DNA from: Caryophanales bacterium
Lineage (GTDB): Bacteria; Bacillota_I; Bacilli_A; RF39; UBA660
Length of the DNA: 49,750 bases
Assembly (NCBI GenBank): GCA_016288635.1
Contig: JAEEKZ010000046.1
Location: forward strand, 1-49,750
Direction: 5' to 3'
Shown in pieces: positions 7,998-19,500 of the stretch (position 1 is its first letter; each line of letters starts with the position of its first letter). The notes under the pieces are model-generated. The model saw only the letters and a list, made by a program, of their open reading frames with translations. It searched no databases and was not told the DNA's origin. The position numbers were made by a program, and so were the translations under genes.

Positions 7998-8930
7998 TTA
8001 TCTATTAAATAAGAATAAATATATTTTACCAAAGAATCTCTTAATAAATCTCTTTTTACTTATATATGAAATTCTAGCTAAATAATTGTCATATTTATCA
8101 AATGAAAAATCATCAATTTTTGAATATTCTTCTCCATCCTTACATATAGGTGAATAATATTTCTTATATATAAACATCTTATAAACTAACATTCTTTTAG
8201 ATATACCATATCTTCTTATAACATCTCTTACTAAATCCTTAAATAAGAAATGGAATGATTCACCACAATCAATATTATACATTTTATTATTAATTTCTTT
8301 TAAATGTTCTACTGAGTTAGCAAATAGTCTTCCTGCGTCACAATCTGTTATGCAAGAAATTGTATCTTTTTTATTTACATTAAACATGAATGGTTCATTC
8401 TTTACAGAAGAAAGGACAAATGGCAAACGGAATATAGTGTAATTTTTAATTTTTGATTTAATTAATTTTTCGCATTTAATTTTAGTATTGTTGTAATAAT
8501 ATTCATCATCTATTTCAACTTTAGATCTTACAGTGAATTTATTTGCTTCATTACTCTTATATATCGTCGTATCAGAACAATATATTAAATGACATTCTGG
8601 TCTATATTTATTAATATCTTTTTCTATTTCTTTAATAGATTCAAATTCAATAGCATCAGAAATACCTGTGTTTATATTAGAAAATGGCGGCATAATTGAA
8701 ACAAGATAAATAATAACATCATTAGTAGTAACTAATTTTTCTAAAAGACTTTTGTCCATAATATCGCCATATATAACATTGGCTTTCTTTTCAAATTTTT
8801 TAAGTCTTTTTTTACTTCTCTTATTATTAAGGTCTAATAATGTTACTTCATATTCGTCACTATTAACTAATAATTTAGCTGCTTCAAACCCGACTGCTCC
8901 AGCAGCTCCCAATACTACTATTTTTTTCAA
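7998..8930 (-). CDS. Atypical/extended SDR NAD(P)-dependent epimerase-like protein
   Basis: 310 residues. The N-terminal Rossmann motif is VVLGAAGAVGFEAAKLL, followed by an acidic strand end (VTLLDLNN) that favours NAD. The catalytic YxxxK is in YYYNNTKIKCEKLI, and CSDTTIY supplies the usual serine region. The Lys/Arg-rich C-terminus (KKRFIKRFFGKIYLFLFNR) may lie on the membrane. The substrate is unknown; a nucleotide sugar or related metabolite is the family expectation. The start codon is TTG at 8930, supported by AAGGAAG seven bases upstream. Its promoter overlaps the terminator of the upstream operon. Confidence 0.82.
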   Translation of the reverse strand: MKKIVVLGAAGAVGFEAAKLLVNSDEYEVTLLDLNNKRSKKRLKKFEKKANVIYGDIMDKSLLEKLVTTNDVIIYLVSIMPPFSNINTGISDAIEFESIKEIEKDINKYRPECHLIYCSDTTIYKSNEANKFTVRSKVEIDDEYYYNNTKIKCEKLIKSKIKNYTIFRLPFVLSSVKNEPFMFNVNKKDTISCITDCDAGRLFANSVEHLKEINNKMYNIDCGESFHFLFKDLVRDVIRRYGISKRMLVYKMFIYKKYYSPICKDGEEYSKIDDFSFDKYDNYLARISYISKKRFIKRFFGKIYLFLFNR

Positions 8931-8954
8931 AATTACACTTCCTTAACCTAGTTA

Positions 8955-8983
8955 ATTGTACAAAAAAATAGAACTTTATTCAA
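8955..8983 (-). promoter_or_regulatory. Promoter of the SDR gene, inside the upstream terminator
   Basis: Minus strand TTGAAT, 17 bases, TACAAT. The -35 lies in the loop and stem of the terminator at 8961-8989, and the spacer contains its T run. Confidence 0.55.
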
Positions 8984-8989
8984 GTTCTA
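8961..8989 (-). terminator. Terminator of the giant-protein operon
   Basis: Minus-strand TAGAACTT/AAGTTCTA with a 5-base loop, then seven T. The stem uses the last codons and stop of the 500-residue ORF. Confidence 0.8.
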
Positions 8990-10478
8990 GTTTTTCCGCC
9001 TTAATTAAGAAATCTATATTATCAATTTTTAATCCATTAGATTTTAAATCGTAATATACAATTAATGACTCTATTTTATTAATTATAGTTTCAATATTAT
9101 CTTTGGATAAATCATCAATGTTAACATTAATATTAGTAAGCAAGAATCTATCAGCAAGTATATATGCTAAATTCTTATTTTCTGAAATAGTAACATTACG
9201 CAATATATCGTTATCATTACCAAAGATAAAATCATATAATTCCTTAATAGTATTCTGAACTTCTTCAACAGTAATTTCTTCGTTTTGTTCTCTTAATAAT
9301 TTCATTAAATAATTGAAATTAAAACAAACAATTTTTAAAGCATCAAGAATACTTGTTTCATTAGTCATATGTTGATAAATTGCCTCACCAATAGTACACG
9401 AATCTAATTCTTCGTATAGCGTTTTTAATTCTACAATTAAATTATTTCTCTTTAATTTAAGTTCTTTAGACTTCTTTTCGTTAGCTTTAAATAAACCTTT
9501 ATTATTAAGTTTTTTATCTATACTAAATACATTAGATTCTTTCTTGGTTATTTCTTTTAACTTGTTCTTATATACTCCCTTATAGGAATCTTTTGCTTCG
9601 AACAACTTCTTAATATCATCAAGTAAAAAATCATACTTTAAGAATGTTTGATAACTTTTTAAAGAAGCATCTAATTTAATTAGATTATCATAATTAGATG
9701 GTTCTTTTGGATCTTTAATTATTTCTTCAAAAGTTACACTTATACCCTTTTCCGTAAAATCACTTGAAGCATAAGTTTTATTGGTAAATAAACCAAGTAG
9801 GTATTTTTTGTTTTGATGTAATTTTATAGATATTTGATTTTTACCAGCCATATACTCTTCAATATATTCATCAATATCTAAATCCTTATATTGTATTTGA
9901 AAGAATTTATCAATTTTATTTTTATTAGCAAAATATAATTGTCTAAAACTTAATTCTATTTGAGTAATAAGATCCGGATTAGCCCAATAAAGGGAATCAA
10001 ATACTTCTTGCGTATTACCTTTATTTTCCATAACAGCATTAATATATGCTCTCACACTTTCAGAATATTTAAAGTCCTTTTCTGTTGGCACAATACCAAC
10101 AGCTTTAAATACGGCTAATATTTGATTAATAATACCATTTATTTTAACTAAATCATGCTCATAAAAATGGCTTAATTCATAGAAATAATAATGTAAATTC
10201 ATTCTTTCGGAAGAATTAACTCTAGAATCTAGGCACTTAATTAAATCAACTTTAACGCTTGGAAGAGCCTCAGGCTCTTCCCCAACATTATATGTTTCTT
10301 TAATAGATTTCATCCTATTTATTATTTCTTGTTTATCGTCATTGAACAGTGAATTTAATTTTGCAATTTCAGAAAGAATATAGTCATTGTGTTTTCGTAT
10401 TTCTTCTTTATTTTCCTTAGGTAAAATGGCAAGATTTTCCTTAATCGTTTCAATTCTTTTATTAATTTCTTCTTTCAT
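8976..10478 (-). CDS. 500-residue helical cytoplasmic protein of unknown function
   Basis: I do not recognise this protein. It has no signal peptide or membrane helix and reads as almost entirely alpha-helical. Lys/Glu-rich amphipathic stretches such as KSKELKLKRNNLIVELKTLYEEL look like short coiled coils. It is the last gene of an operon: its ATG overlaps the TGA of the 33-residue ORF (ATGA), which itself begins just after the stop of the 3138-residue surface protein. Translational coupling implies a fixed ratio with these partners. A role in folding, export or regulation of the giant protein is inference from position only. Transcription ends at 8961-8989. Confidence 0.85.
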   Translation of the reverse strand: MKEEINKRIETIKENLAILPKENKEEIRKHNDYILSEIAKLNSLFNDDKQEIINRMKSIKETYNVGEEPEALPSVKVDLIKCLDSRVNSSERMNLHYYFYELSHFYEHDLVKINGIINQILAVFKAVGIVPTEKDFKYSESVRAYINAVMENKGNTQEVFDSLYWANPDLITQIELSFRQLYFANKNKIDKFFQIQYKDLDIDEYIEEYMAGKNQISIKLHQNKKYLLGLFTNKTYASSDFTEKGISVTFEEIIKDPKEPSNYDNLIKLDASLKSYQTFLKYDFLLDDIKKLFEAKDSYKGVYKNKLKEITKKESNVFSIDKKLNNKGLFKANEKKSKELKLKRNNLIVELKTLYEELDSCTIGEAIYQHMTNETSILDALKIVCFNFNYLMKLLREQNEEITVEEVQNTIKELYDFIFGNDNDILRNVTISENKNLAYILADRFLLTNINVNIDDLSKDNIETIINKIESLIVYYDLKSNGLKIDNIDFLIKAEKLELE

Positions 10479-10576
10479 TTTTTCTCACCATTTATTAATT
10501 CATTATCTAAGTATGAAATAGCATCTTTTAGCAATGAATATATTGCTAATAAATCTTCATTTGATAAATTTTCCAT
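10475..10576 (-). CDS. 33-residue small ORF between the giant protein and the 500-residue protein
   Basis: Too short for the ORF track. The translation begins MENLSNEDLLAIYSLLKDA and continues in frame to TGA. It would form one amphipathic helix. Support is strong for its size: an AAGGAGG site sits right at the stop of the giant gene (TAAGGAGG), seven bases from the ATG, and its TGA overlaps the ATG of the next gene. It may be a real small partner protein or a leader that couples translation of the 500-residue protein. The function is unknown. Confidence 0.75.
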   Translation of the reverse strand: MENLSNEDLLAIYSLLKDAISYLDNELINGEKK

Positions 10577-10589
10577 AACTTTATCCTCC

Positions 10590-13500
10590 TTACTTAATGA
10601 TAATATACTTATCAACACTGCCTATTGCAGTCGTCCCATCATATAATATAAATTCTACTTTATATGTTCCTGTTTGTAAATTTGATTTAAAGAATAAATT
10701 TAATTCTGTATTCTCTCTTGGGTTATTAACAACTAAATACTCATTTTCGTCTACTTGTGAGAATAGATTAGTCACATAATCAGTTAAATCTACAATTTCA
10801 AAATCTGTATCATATACCTCTTCATAACTTCTTCTATATAGTTTTATATGAAGTTTTGGATCAGTTAATCCTGAGTTATATTCAATATTATATTTAACTA
10901 AATTAGAGTTATTTAATGTATTACCCGTTGCAGAATCAATAATCATCTCATTTGGTGTAGTATCAACGTCTAAACCATATATTTCATTAATTATATATAG
11001 TGGAATATCAACATAGTCAGATGAATCAAGTCCATAATAAATACCATCTGGTGAACCAAATACTTCGACTCGCATCTTATAATTACCTGTTGTTACATTT
11101 GCACTTCCCATTACTACACGAACCCAAGTTTCTATATTACCAACCTTTTCAGATACCTTAATTCTTGTAGTACCATCAATATTTGGATAATATGTTTCAC
11201 CATCAATTATATAATGCAATCCGAGTAAAGATGTACCCGATACTACATTATTATTTGCATCTAATAAAGATAATTTAATACCCATCTTAGAATCAAAGAA
11301 TCTTGTATTATAAATAGTTGTATAGTTTATTTGTTCTTGTGAATAACTCGTTTGTAAATCTAGAACGAATTCTTGTCCACTATAAACCGTAGATTTATCA
11401 GATTCACCAGTTATATCAATTCCAGACGATGATAATTCATATAAACTAAACTGCATTCTATCATATTGGTTAGCTAATACTTTGTATGCAACTTCATTTT
11501 GGCCATCAATAGATAAACCAGTAAGAAGTTCAAATGTTAAGTGTTTATTAAGTACCTGACCAGTTACACCTGATTCTTTGAAATCTATAATAAATATAAA
11601 TTCTTCACTCGATATATTCTGAGTTGCATCATAGTATACCAAATTCATTGCTGCATCATCATAATGAACTCCAGAATTTAAAGCTCCCATAACCTCAAAC
11701 ATAGACAGTTTATATTCAACTAAACCATTTTGATTAAATTGAGTTTGAGCATTAGTTACATCTGTTGGTGTAATAATATGATAATAATATGTTGGCTCAT
11801 TTGTACTTAAATCGATCATTGTAATCTTTGTATTTACAGGGAATACAAATTCACTAACTAGAGCTCTATTATATCCTGTTCTATATATATTTCTATTTGG
11901 AATAAATAGTGAATAATAAGCACTTAAAATTGATTTTGATTCAATATTAGTCGCAGTAGAAGCAAACATTGAATACTTTCTTCCAGGAGAAATTGCTGCT
12001 TCATAATCTTCATCTAGATAAATTCTACGAGATAGATGAACTGTAACAACTAATCTTTGCGTAATTATTCTGATTTCACTAACTTTAGTTTCTGCTTGAA
12101 TAACTATTGTAACAGTTCCCATATCTCCTTCAGTTTCAAGATTTCTTGAATGCATCAAATAGAATAACATTGTAGGAACTTGGTTACTGTTTTCACCGAC
12201 ATATACTGTAGTTCCAGTAAACTGATCATCATTTGACAAGAAATTTGTTGAACCATTTGTTAACCATCCAGTTTTTCCTGATTCAAGAACAAGTGCCATA
12301 GTATTATCAGCAATGGCAGATGTAGGAGCAACTCTTGGAATATTTGCTTTATCAACAAGTGATACTCCACTTTCCAATCCCGAATAGTCAAATCCTAAAA
12401 TACGGAATGATGTATTTGATGCGCTATTCATATCAAATGGTAACTCTGTAGCACCTAATGTAGAATATTTTGATGCTACTAAGTCAATTGAATATTCAAG
12501 CATTACTTCACCAACAATCCATCTATAGAATGGATCATTTTTATTTGCTGGATCAATATACATAATTGAAGCAAGACCTGATTCTTCATCTTCAACATTT
12601 GTATAAAAACCATCTACTTCAATATTATGATTTTCTTTATGTAGACCTTGAACATATGAACCTTTTGTAAATATTGCATTATAACTAACTTGATCATCAA
12701 AATCTAAGTCATCATATAATCCTAATACAACTCCACCAGTTCCTGTTTCATTAAATAATCCGTAGAATGTCATACCATTTACTTCACCATAAATAGTATT
12801 ATTTTCGTCCTTAGCAATATTAAGTTGCATGTTTTCCAATGTATAAATACGATTATTAACATTTCTTGTAATAGTTTTGTTATCAGTATCAATATTTACT
12901 TGTGCTAAAGCACCACTAGCTGTTTGACTATTTAACGATTCAACTAAGTTAAATCCAGATTTTAAATATAATGTCGTATTATCTTTTAAGTACAAATTCT
13001 TGATGATACAAAGTGAGAATAGTTCTTCATCAAATTTATTTGTTTTATCTTTTGCTCCAAATAACTTAATACTTGAATTAATAATATTTAAATATGTTGT
13101 TCTTTGAATAGATAATATATCTTTTGGACTTAATCTTGAACCATAGTTCTTAATAGTTACATAACTATCACCTTGAGAACTTGATGCATTACCACTACCG
13201 AATATAGATCCATCGATAACTAAATTATTATAATTCAATCCATCAAGCACAATATTAATACCATCTGTAACACTTATTGCACTGTAATCGTAGTCTGGTG
13301 ATCCAGAAGCATTTGATTCTCCTCCACCAAACACTGTTCCACCAATATGTATCGCACCAGGTGATACTGTAGCAGATGATGTTCCATTTCCAATCATAAC
13401 TGATGTACTACCATTAACTACTGATGTATTAGCACCACCATAAACGTTTCCATAAATTGTTCCTCCAGCAATATTAACATGTGTTTGTGCTTTAGCTGTC

Positions 13501-16500
13501 GGTTGACCCGTTACGGCATTATTTCCTCCGCCAAATACACCACATTGGTTTAATACTGTACATGAACTTGATCCAATTGTTGTTGTTCCACCAATATTAA
13601 TTGTTGCATTTCCATTAACAGCAGCAAGATTTCCAGCTGCATATGCACTACCTAATACATTACCATTGTTGATAGTAACAGTAGATGTTCCTTGAACTAT
13701 TCCTTGATTACCTCCACCATATAGGTTTTCAGTAACAATTCCACCTGTTTGTTTAACAACAGTATTGGAAGTTACTTCAGCATAGTTTCCTCCGCCATAT
13801 AAATCCTTTTGTATTGTTCCATTTTTTAATTCTACTAACGTTGAACCAGTAACTTTACCATTATTTCCTCCACCAAAAACTTTTTGAGTAACAGTTCCAC
13901 TATTCATAACTACATGAGTATTTGTTCCTACTTCCGCATTATTTCCGCCACCATAGATATTTCTAACAGTAGATCCGCCAAAGTTAATAGTTGTTGCCCC
14001 ATTAACTTTACCATTATTTCCGCCACCAAAAATATCCAAAGTTGTTGTTCCACCTGTTACAGTTACATTAGTAGCAGTTCCTACAGTAGCACCTTGACCT
14101 TTTCCACCGCCAAATAAGCTTCCAGTTATAGTTCCGGCACTTTGAGAAATATTAGTTGTTCCTGTTACAGAACCATTATTTCCTCCACCATAGGCTTCAA
14201 TACCGACATTAGTACCATTTAAATATACATTTGTATTTCCATTTACAACTGCATTATTACATCCACCAAAGACGTTTCCATTTACTCTTCCGGATGTTAA
14301 TGTTACGGAAGTATTAGTTCCAACATTACCATTGTTTCCGCCACCAAATAAGTCTCCAGTTACAGTTCCACCAGTTTGCGTTACAGCTGTTGTAGTAGAA
14401 ACTTGCGCATTATTTCCACCACCATAAACTGTACCAACTTGTCCTCCTGTAATACTTGTTGTTGTAGTTGTACATTGTGCTTCGTTACCACCACCAAATG
14501 ATGTATTAATTGTTCCACCATTTATAGTAACATTAGCATTTTGAGTAGTGGCTTGATATCCACCACCATAAACATAATTAACATTTCCATTTACAACGGT
14601 TACATTAGTTGTTCCTGCTGTACCTGCTATGTTATTTCCACCATAGGCAGTACCAATTTGAAGAGCTCCACCATTACCAGTTGTATGATATGTATTATTA
14701 ATTATTACATTAGTTGTAGTTGCTGTACCACCAGCATTATTACCCCCAAATACATCTTGAATATATCCAGATGCATAGTGAACATTTGTGACATTAACAG
14801 TTCCAGATTGATTAGAACCGCCATATAAATGTTGTAAATTTGAACTATCTTTTAAAACATTAGTTGTTCCCGCTCCGGCTTTATTTCCTCCACCATAAGC
14901 AGTTGTTACATTTCCACCTAATATATCTAAATTAGTAGTAGTAGCATAACCTTCATTTCCACCACCATATAAATCAGTAACAGTACCATTAGTTATTTCA
15001 ACATTTGTTGTTGTAACTTCGGCTTTGTTTCCGCCACCAAAGGCAGTTGTTACATTTCCACCAGCTATATCAAGGTTAGTTGTTGTAACCGTTCCTTCGT
15101 TACCACCACCATAAAGGTTAGTGATTGTACCATTAGTAATACTTACATTTGTTGTTGTAACAGAGGCTTTATTTCCGCCACCAAAAGCATACGGTGAAGT
15201 TACACCCGTTAATGTAACATTAGCTTCATCAGTAGTAGCTTCATTTCCACCACCATATATTGCATTATTAATAGTTCCACTTTGACCATATACATTGCTT
15301 ACTAAAGTAGTACCAGCAATATTATTTCCACCATAGACATAATTTGCAGTTCCACCTCTTAAATATACTTTTGATTCTTGAACAGTTCCAGACATATTAG
15401 AACCGCCATAGACATTTCCAGCAACTCCATTTGGCTCTAAATAAATATTTGTATTATTAACTGATGAAGAAGATCCCCCACCAAAAGCACTACCTACTGT
15501 TCCACCTTTTAAATAAACTTCAACATTTCCTGATGGAATACCAGATAAGTTATTACCACCATACAAGTTTGTTACAGTTCCATCATTTAATGTTACCGTA
15601 ATATTTCCAAGGGTATGTGGAGAAGTATTATTATCTCCCTTTCCTCCACCATAAACATTAGCAAATGTACCACCATTTAGTGTAACAGTAGTAACACCAT
15701 TAAAGTTAACTGAACCCAAGGCACTACCGCCATACAAATCTCCAATCTCAAGATCTGTATCTGGATCTGCTTGTGAAACAATCGTTGTATTTCCTAATAC
15801 GCTAACGGCACTATCAGTTCCAGAAACACCTTTTCCGCCACCGTAGACACCATCAGCTTCACCTTTATATAAATTTATATTTACATTTCCATATAATGTT
15901 CCAGCAACGTTAGAACCACCATATATTTGATTAGTTATTTCTCCACCATGTAAATTAATAGTTACTGTATGATTATATGAGTTTGTTCCATTACTTTCTG
16001 TAATCATTGATGGAGTTACTCTTACGAACTTATTATTTGCTATTTCATAATAATTTTGATTTCCATTATAAGTTTCTCCTGAATGAGCAATACCTGTTGC
16101 ATAATAACATGTTGTTCTTGTTGTTACTGTAACAGTAGTTTCAGTATTAAACCATCCAGATGATGCTGTTGAAGTTTGTGAAACTGGATCAGCTACATCA
16201 GAACCAATAACACTTGATGAACAAGCTATTCTAGAACCATTTGTCGATCCATCTGGCATATAAACCCCAGCAGGTACATAACCTGTTTGTGTACTAGTCG
16301 TTGTTGTTGGTCCTGAAACAGTTTCTCCCCACCAGTTTGTAGTTGTTACAGTTCTTTCAATATAATCAGTATAAACTTCTGTATAACCAATATAATAATC
16401 ATCGGTTAAAACACCACTTGGAGCTTCATTATTCCTTGTTCCACCGCCAAATGATTCTCCAGCACCAAATACTGAATTTTGAATGTCTCCATCATAAATA

Positions 16501-19500
16501 TCTATAACAACATTACTTGGATTATTTTGTGAATTATTTGTACCAACTGATCCATGGTTTCCACCACCATATACTGATCCACGAATAGTTCCACCATTAA
16601 TAATAATATGTGAATTACTAACTATTCCAGCACTAGTTCCACCATCTTCACCATTTCCTGCACCAAATACATTACCACTTGATACATTGAATAATTTTGT
16701 ATTGTTATTAACTGCTGTTTCATCACCAATTTCAGCAGTTCCACCAACATAAACTAAAGTTGAACCAGTAAGTAATCCTTCATCTCCGGAATCATATGCA
16801 TTTGATCCACCAAAAATACTACTTGAAACATCACCACCAGTTACAGAAACAATTCTATTTCCATAAGTAGTTGTTGTACCGGCTCCACCATATATTTGAC
16901 GAACTTTTCCACCCTTCATATATATTGCAACTGAGTTAGATGTTAAGTTTGTCTCAACACACGGTCCACCATTTATAACATTTATATCTCCACCCTCAAC
17001 AATTAGTACTCTTAATGCATTTGCAGAGTGAGAAGTTGTTCTTCCACCAGCATATATACCATTTGTATTAGACGATGAATAATTATCATTAGCATCTTTT
17101 CCATAATTACCACTTTTTATAATAATAGTTGATCCAGGAATATGCTTATTTTCACTTGATGATATCAAGTTATCGATTAACGAAGATAGAGCATTAAAGT
17201 AAACTTTTAAGTTATCATTATTATCAGTAACTACTCTATCATAATCGTTTCCATAAATATAATACGAATTTAAATATTGATTTCTTACCGTTTGATTATT
17301 TCCTGTTGCAGAAGCATTTGCACTAACTAAATAGTTATATGAGCCACTTTCTACAATAACTTTAAATCTCTTAGGATTACTTGCACTACCTTGAGTAGAA
17401 GTAGCGTTTAGTCCTGATATACCGGAAAATATTTTATTTGAGTCACTAGCTACATTGTTATTATTAACATATTTAACATTTCTTCCGATTTTTAAGTTAT
17501 GGGCATTGGCACTTAAACTATTTGTTATAACAGCTGATTCCGTAACTGTGTTTCCACCAACTCCATAGATATTAACGTTCTCTATAACCATATCATCGCC
17601 AATACTAAAGTTTCCTGTATTAGCATTTAGTCTTCCTGTTGCAATAGCTGCACCATTATAACTTCCTGTTACTGTTAAAGGAACATTAACCATATATGAA
17701 GATAAGTTTTGGTTTGTATTACCCATATTAACAATATTTAAATCTCTAGTTACTAAATAGAAATATCTATTAGAATCAACAATGTCATATGCACCATCAG
17801 ACATTGTTACAGCTATAGACTCACCTTGAGAATTTAAAGTGTTGTCATTATGTTGAATTAACTTATATGCACCTGATGAACAAGAGTTACCAGTAATATC
17901 ACATCTTGTTCCATACCTATCATAGAATAATTGACTTGTAGTATTGTAGTTATTTCCAACATAATAGAAATAGCCAACAGTTGATTCTCCAACTTCAAAT
18001 CTCGAAACCGTATGATCAACCATTATTGTACGTTCACGACGACACTGACTATAACTTAAATAATCATTAACACTTGTTGTATATCTATAGTTGTTACCAT
18101 AAGCATATAGAATTCTATAGTATCCATTATTATACAAGTTTTGATCATAGTTTGTTCCAGAAGGCAATTGATCAACATCGAATACATAACAAGTATTGTA
18201 GTTACAGTTTCTTCCTGATGTATAGTAAATTGTTGTTCCTGTACCAGGGTTATTATTATTGTTTGTATAATATCCTCTAATATACTCATTTCTACGATGA
18301 GAACTTGCATAAGGAAATTTTAAAATCGTTACATTTCGATTGAAATATCTTGGATCACAGTCTTCATAGTATACTTCAATTTCTGGTACTTGTATTACTC
18401 TTGTAGGATTAATCATTTCCTTATCAGGCAATGAATTTAAATTAGTTGTATTATTTAAAATATTTGCAGGAGCCCATATCGCATTGAAGTTTAATAATAC
18501 TGCTCCGGATTCAGTAATTGGAACAATTGCATATCTTGTGTATGTTTCAGAATCATATATTATTTTTACATTATCTTGTTTAGTTCCCCATCCATTAAAG
18601 CCTTTTCCAGTTGGTCTTGCACTAAATGGATTATCAATTAATTCTACTTTAATGTAATGATGATTGTTTGAATCAGTTAATAAATTACCATAATGGTCTC
18701 TTTCTAACGGATAATATTTATAATAAACATATTTATTAGCATTCTCTGTTGGAGATACATGCCCAACAATACTGCTATCAGAATAATCAGCTGCATCATA
18801 AGTAATTTGAACAGCGACTAATGTATTTTCATTGTAATAATTTGTACTTGAAACTCCAGGTAAAGTGCTACCATTTATTACTTCAGTATAATTTAATGAT
18901 TTATAATAGTTTAAATCAGCATCTAAATCATCAATATATAAAGTGTTATTTGATAAACCTTGATCTTCAATATCTAAGTCCCCATAATAAGTGTTTGCTC
19001 CAGCTCTTAAGCCTTTTAGCATTCCCCTATTAGTTGCTGTTAAGCTTTTAATTCTTAATTGATTATCTACAACCATCCACTCAATTTCAGAATTTTCATT
19101 GATATTTTTTAATACATCTTCTACAGATTTTTCCTCATCGAACACGATTCCATCTTCAGTAATTTCATAATGATATGCTTTATCTACCTCTAAATTATTT
19201 TTAGTTCCAAGAAGCATTAAATCATTATTTGTATAAAAAATATTATCTAAAGCACTATGTGAATATGTATTAAAAATTTGGTTCGTATTAGCATTATTAC
19301 TAATAACATTTAAATTTATATTATTTAGTGTATTATTATCGGCATCACTGATAAACATAATAGATGTCTTTACCACATCATCACTGCTATTATCTGTAAT
19401 AGTAACATTATTCAAACTTAAGTTGCTTATGTTGCTATTTGCAACACCATTACCAAATATACTGGCATAAATATTATGATTTTCTTCCTCACCAGCAATA

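Noticed and set aside
13884-14828. Plus-strand ORFs at 13884 and 14541 inside the giant gene
   Set aside because: They are Ser/Ile/Cys-rich shadows of the GGGN array on the opposite strand.
13185-16905. CRISPR-like regular repetition
   Set aside because: The repeats are degenerate, in frame and coding, without constant repeats and unique spacers.
18056-18310. 84-residue minus-strand ORF in another frame of the giant gene
   Set aside because: Low-complexity shadow without a ribosome site; the giant ORF is unbroken through it.
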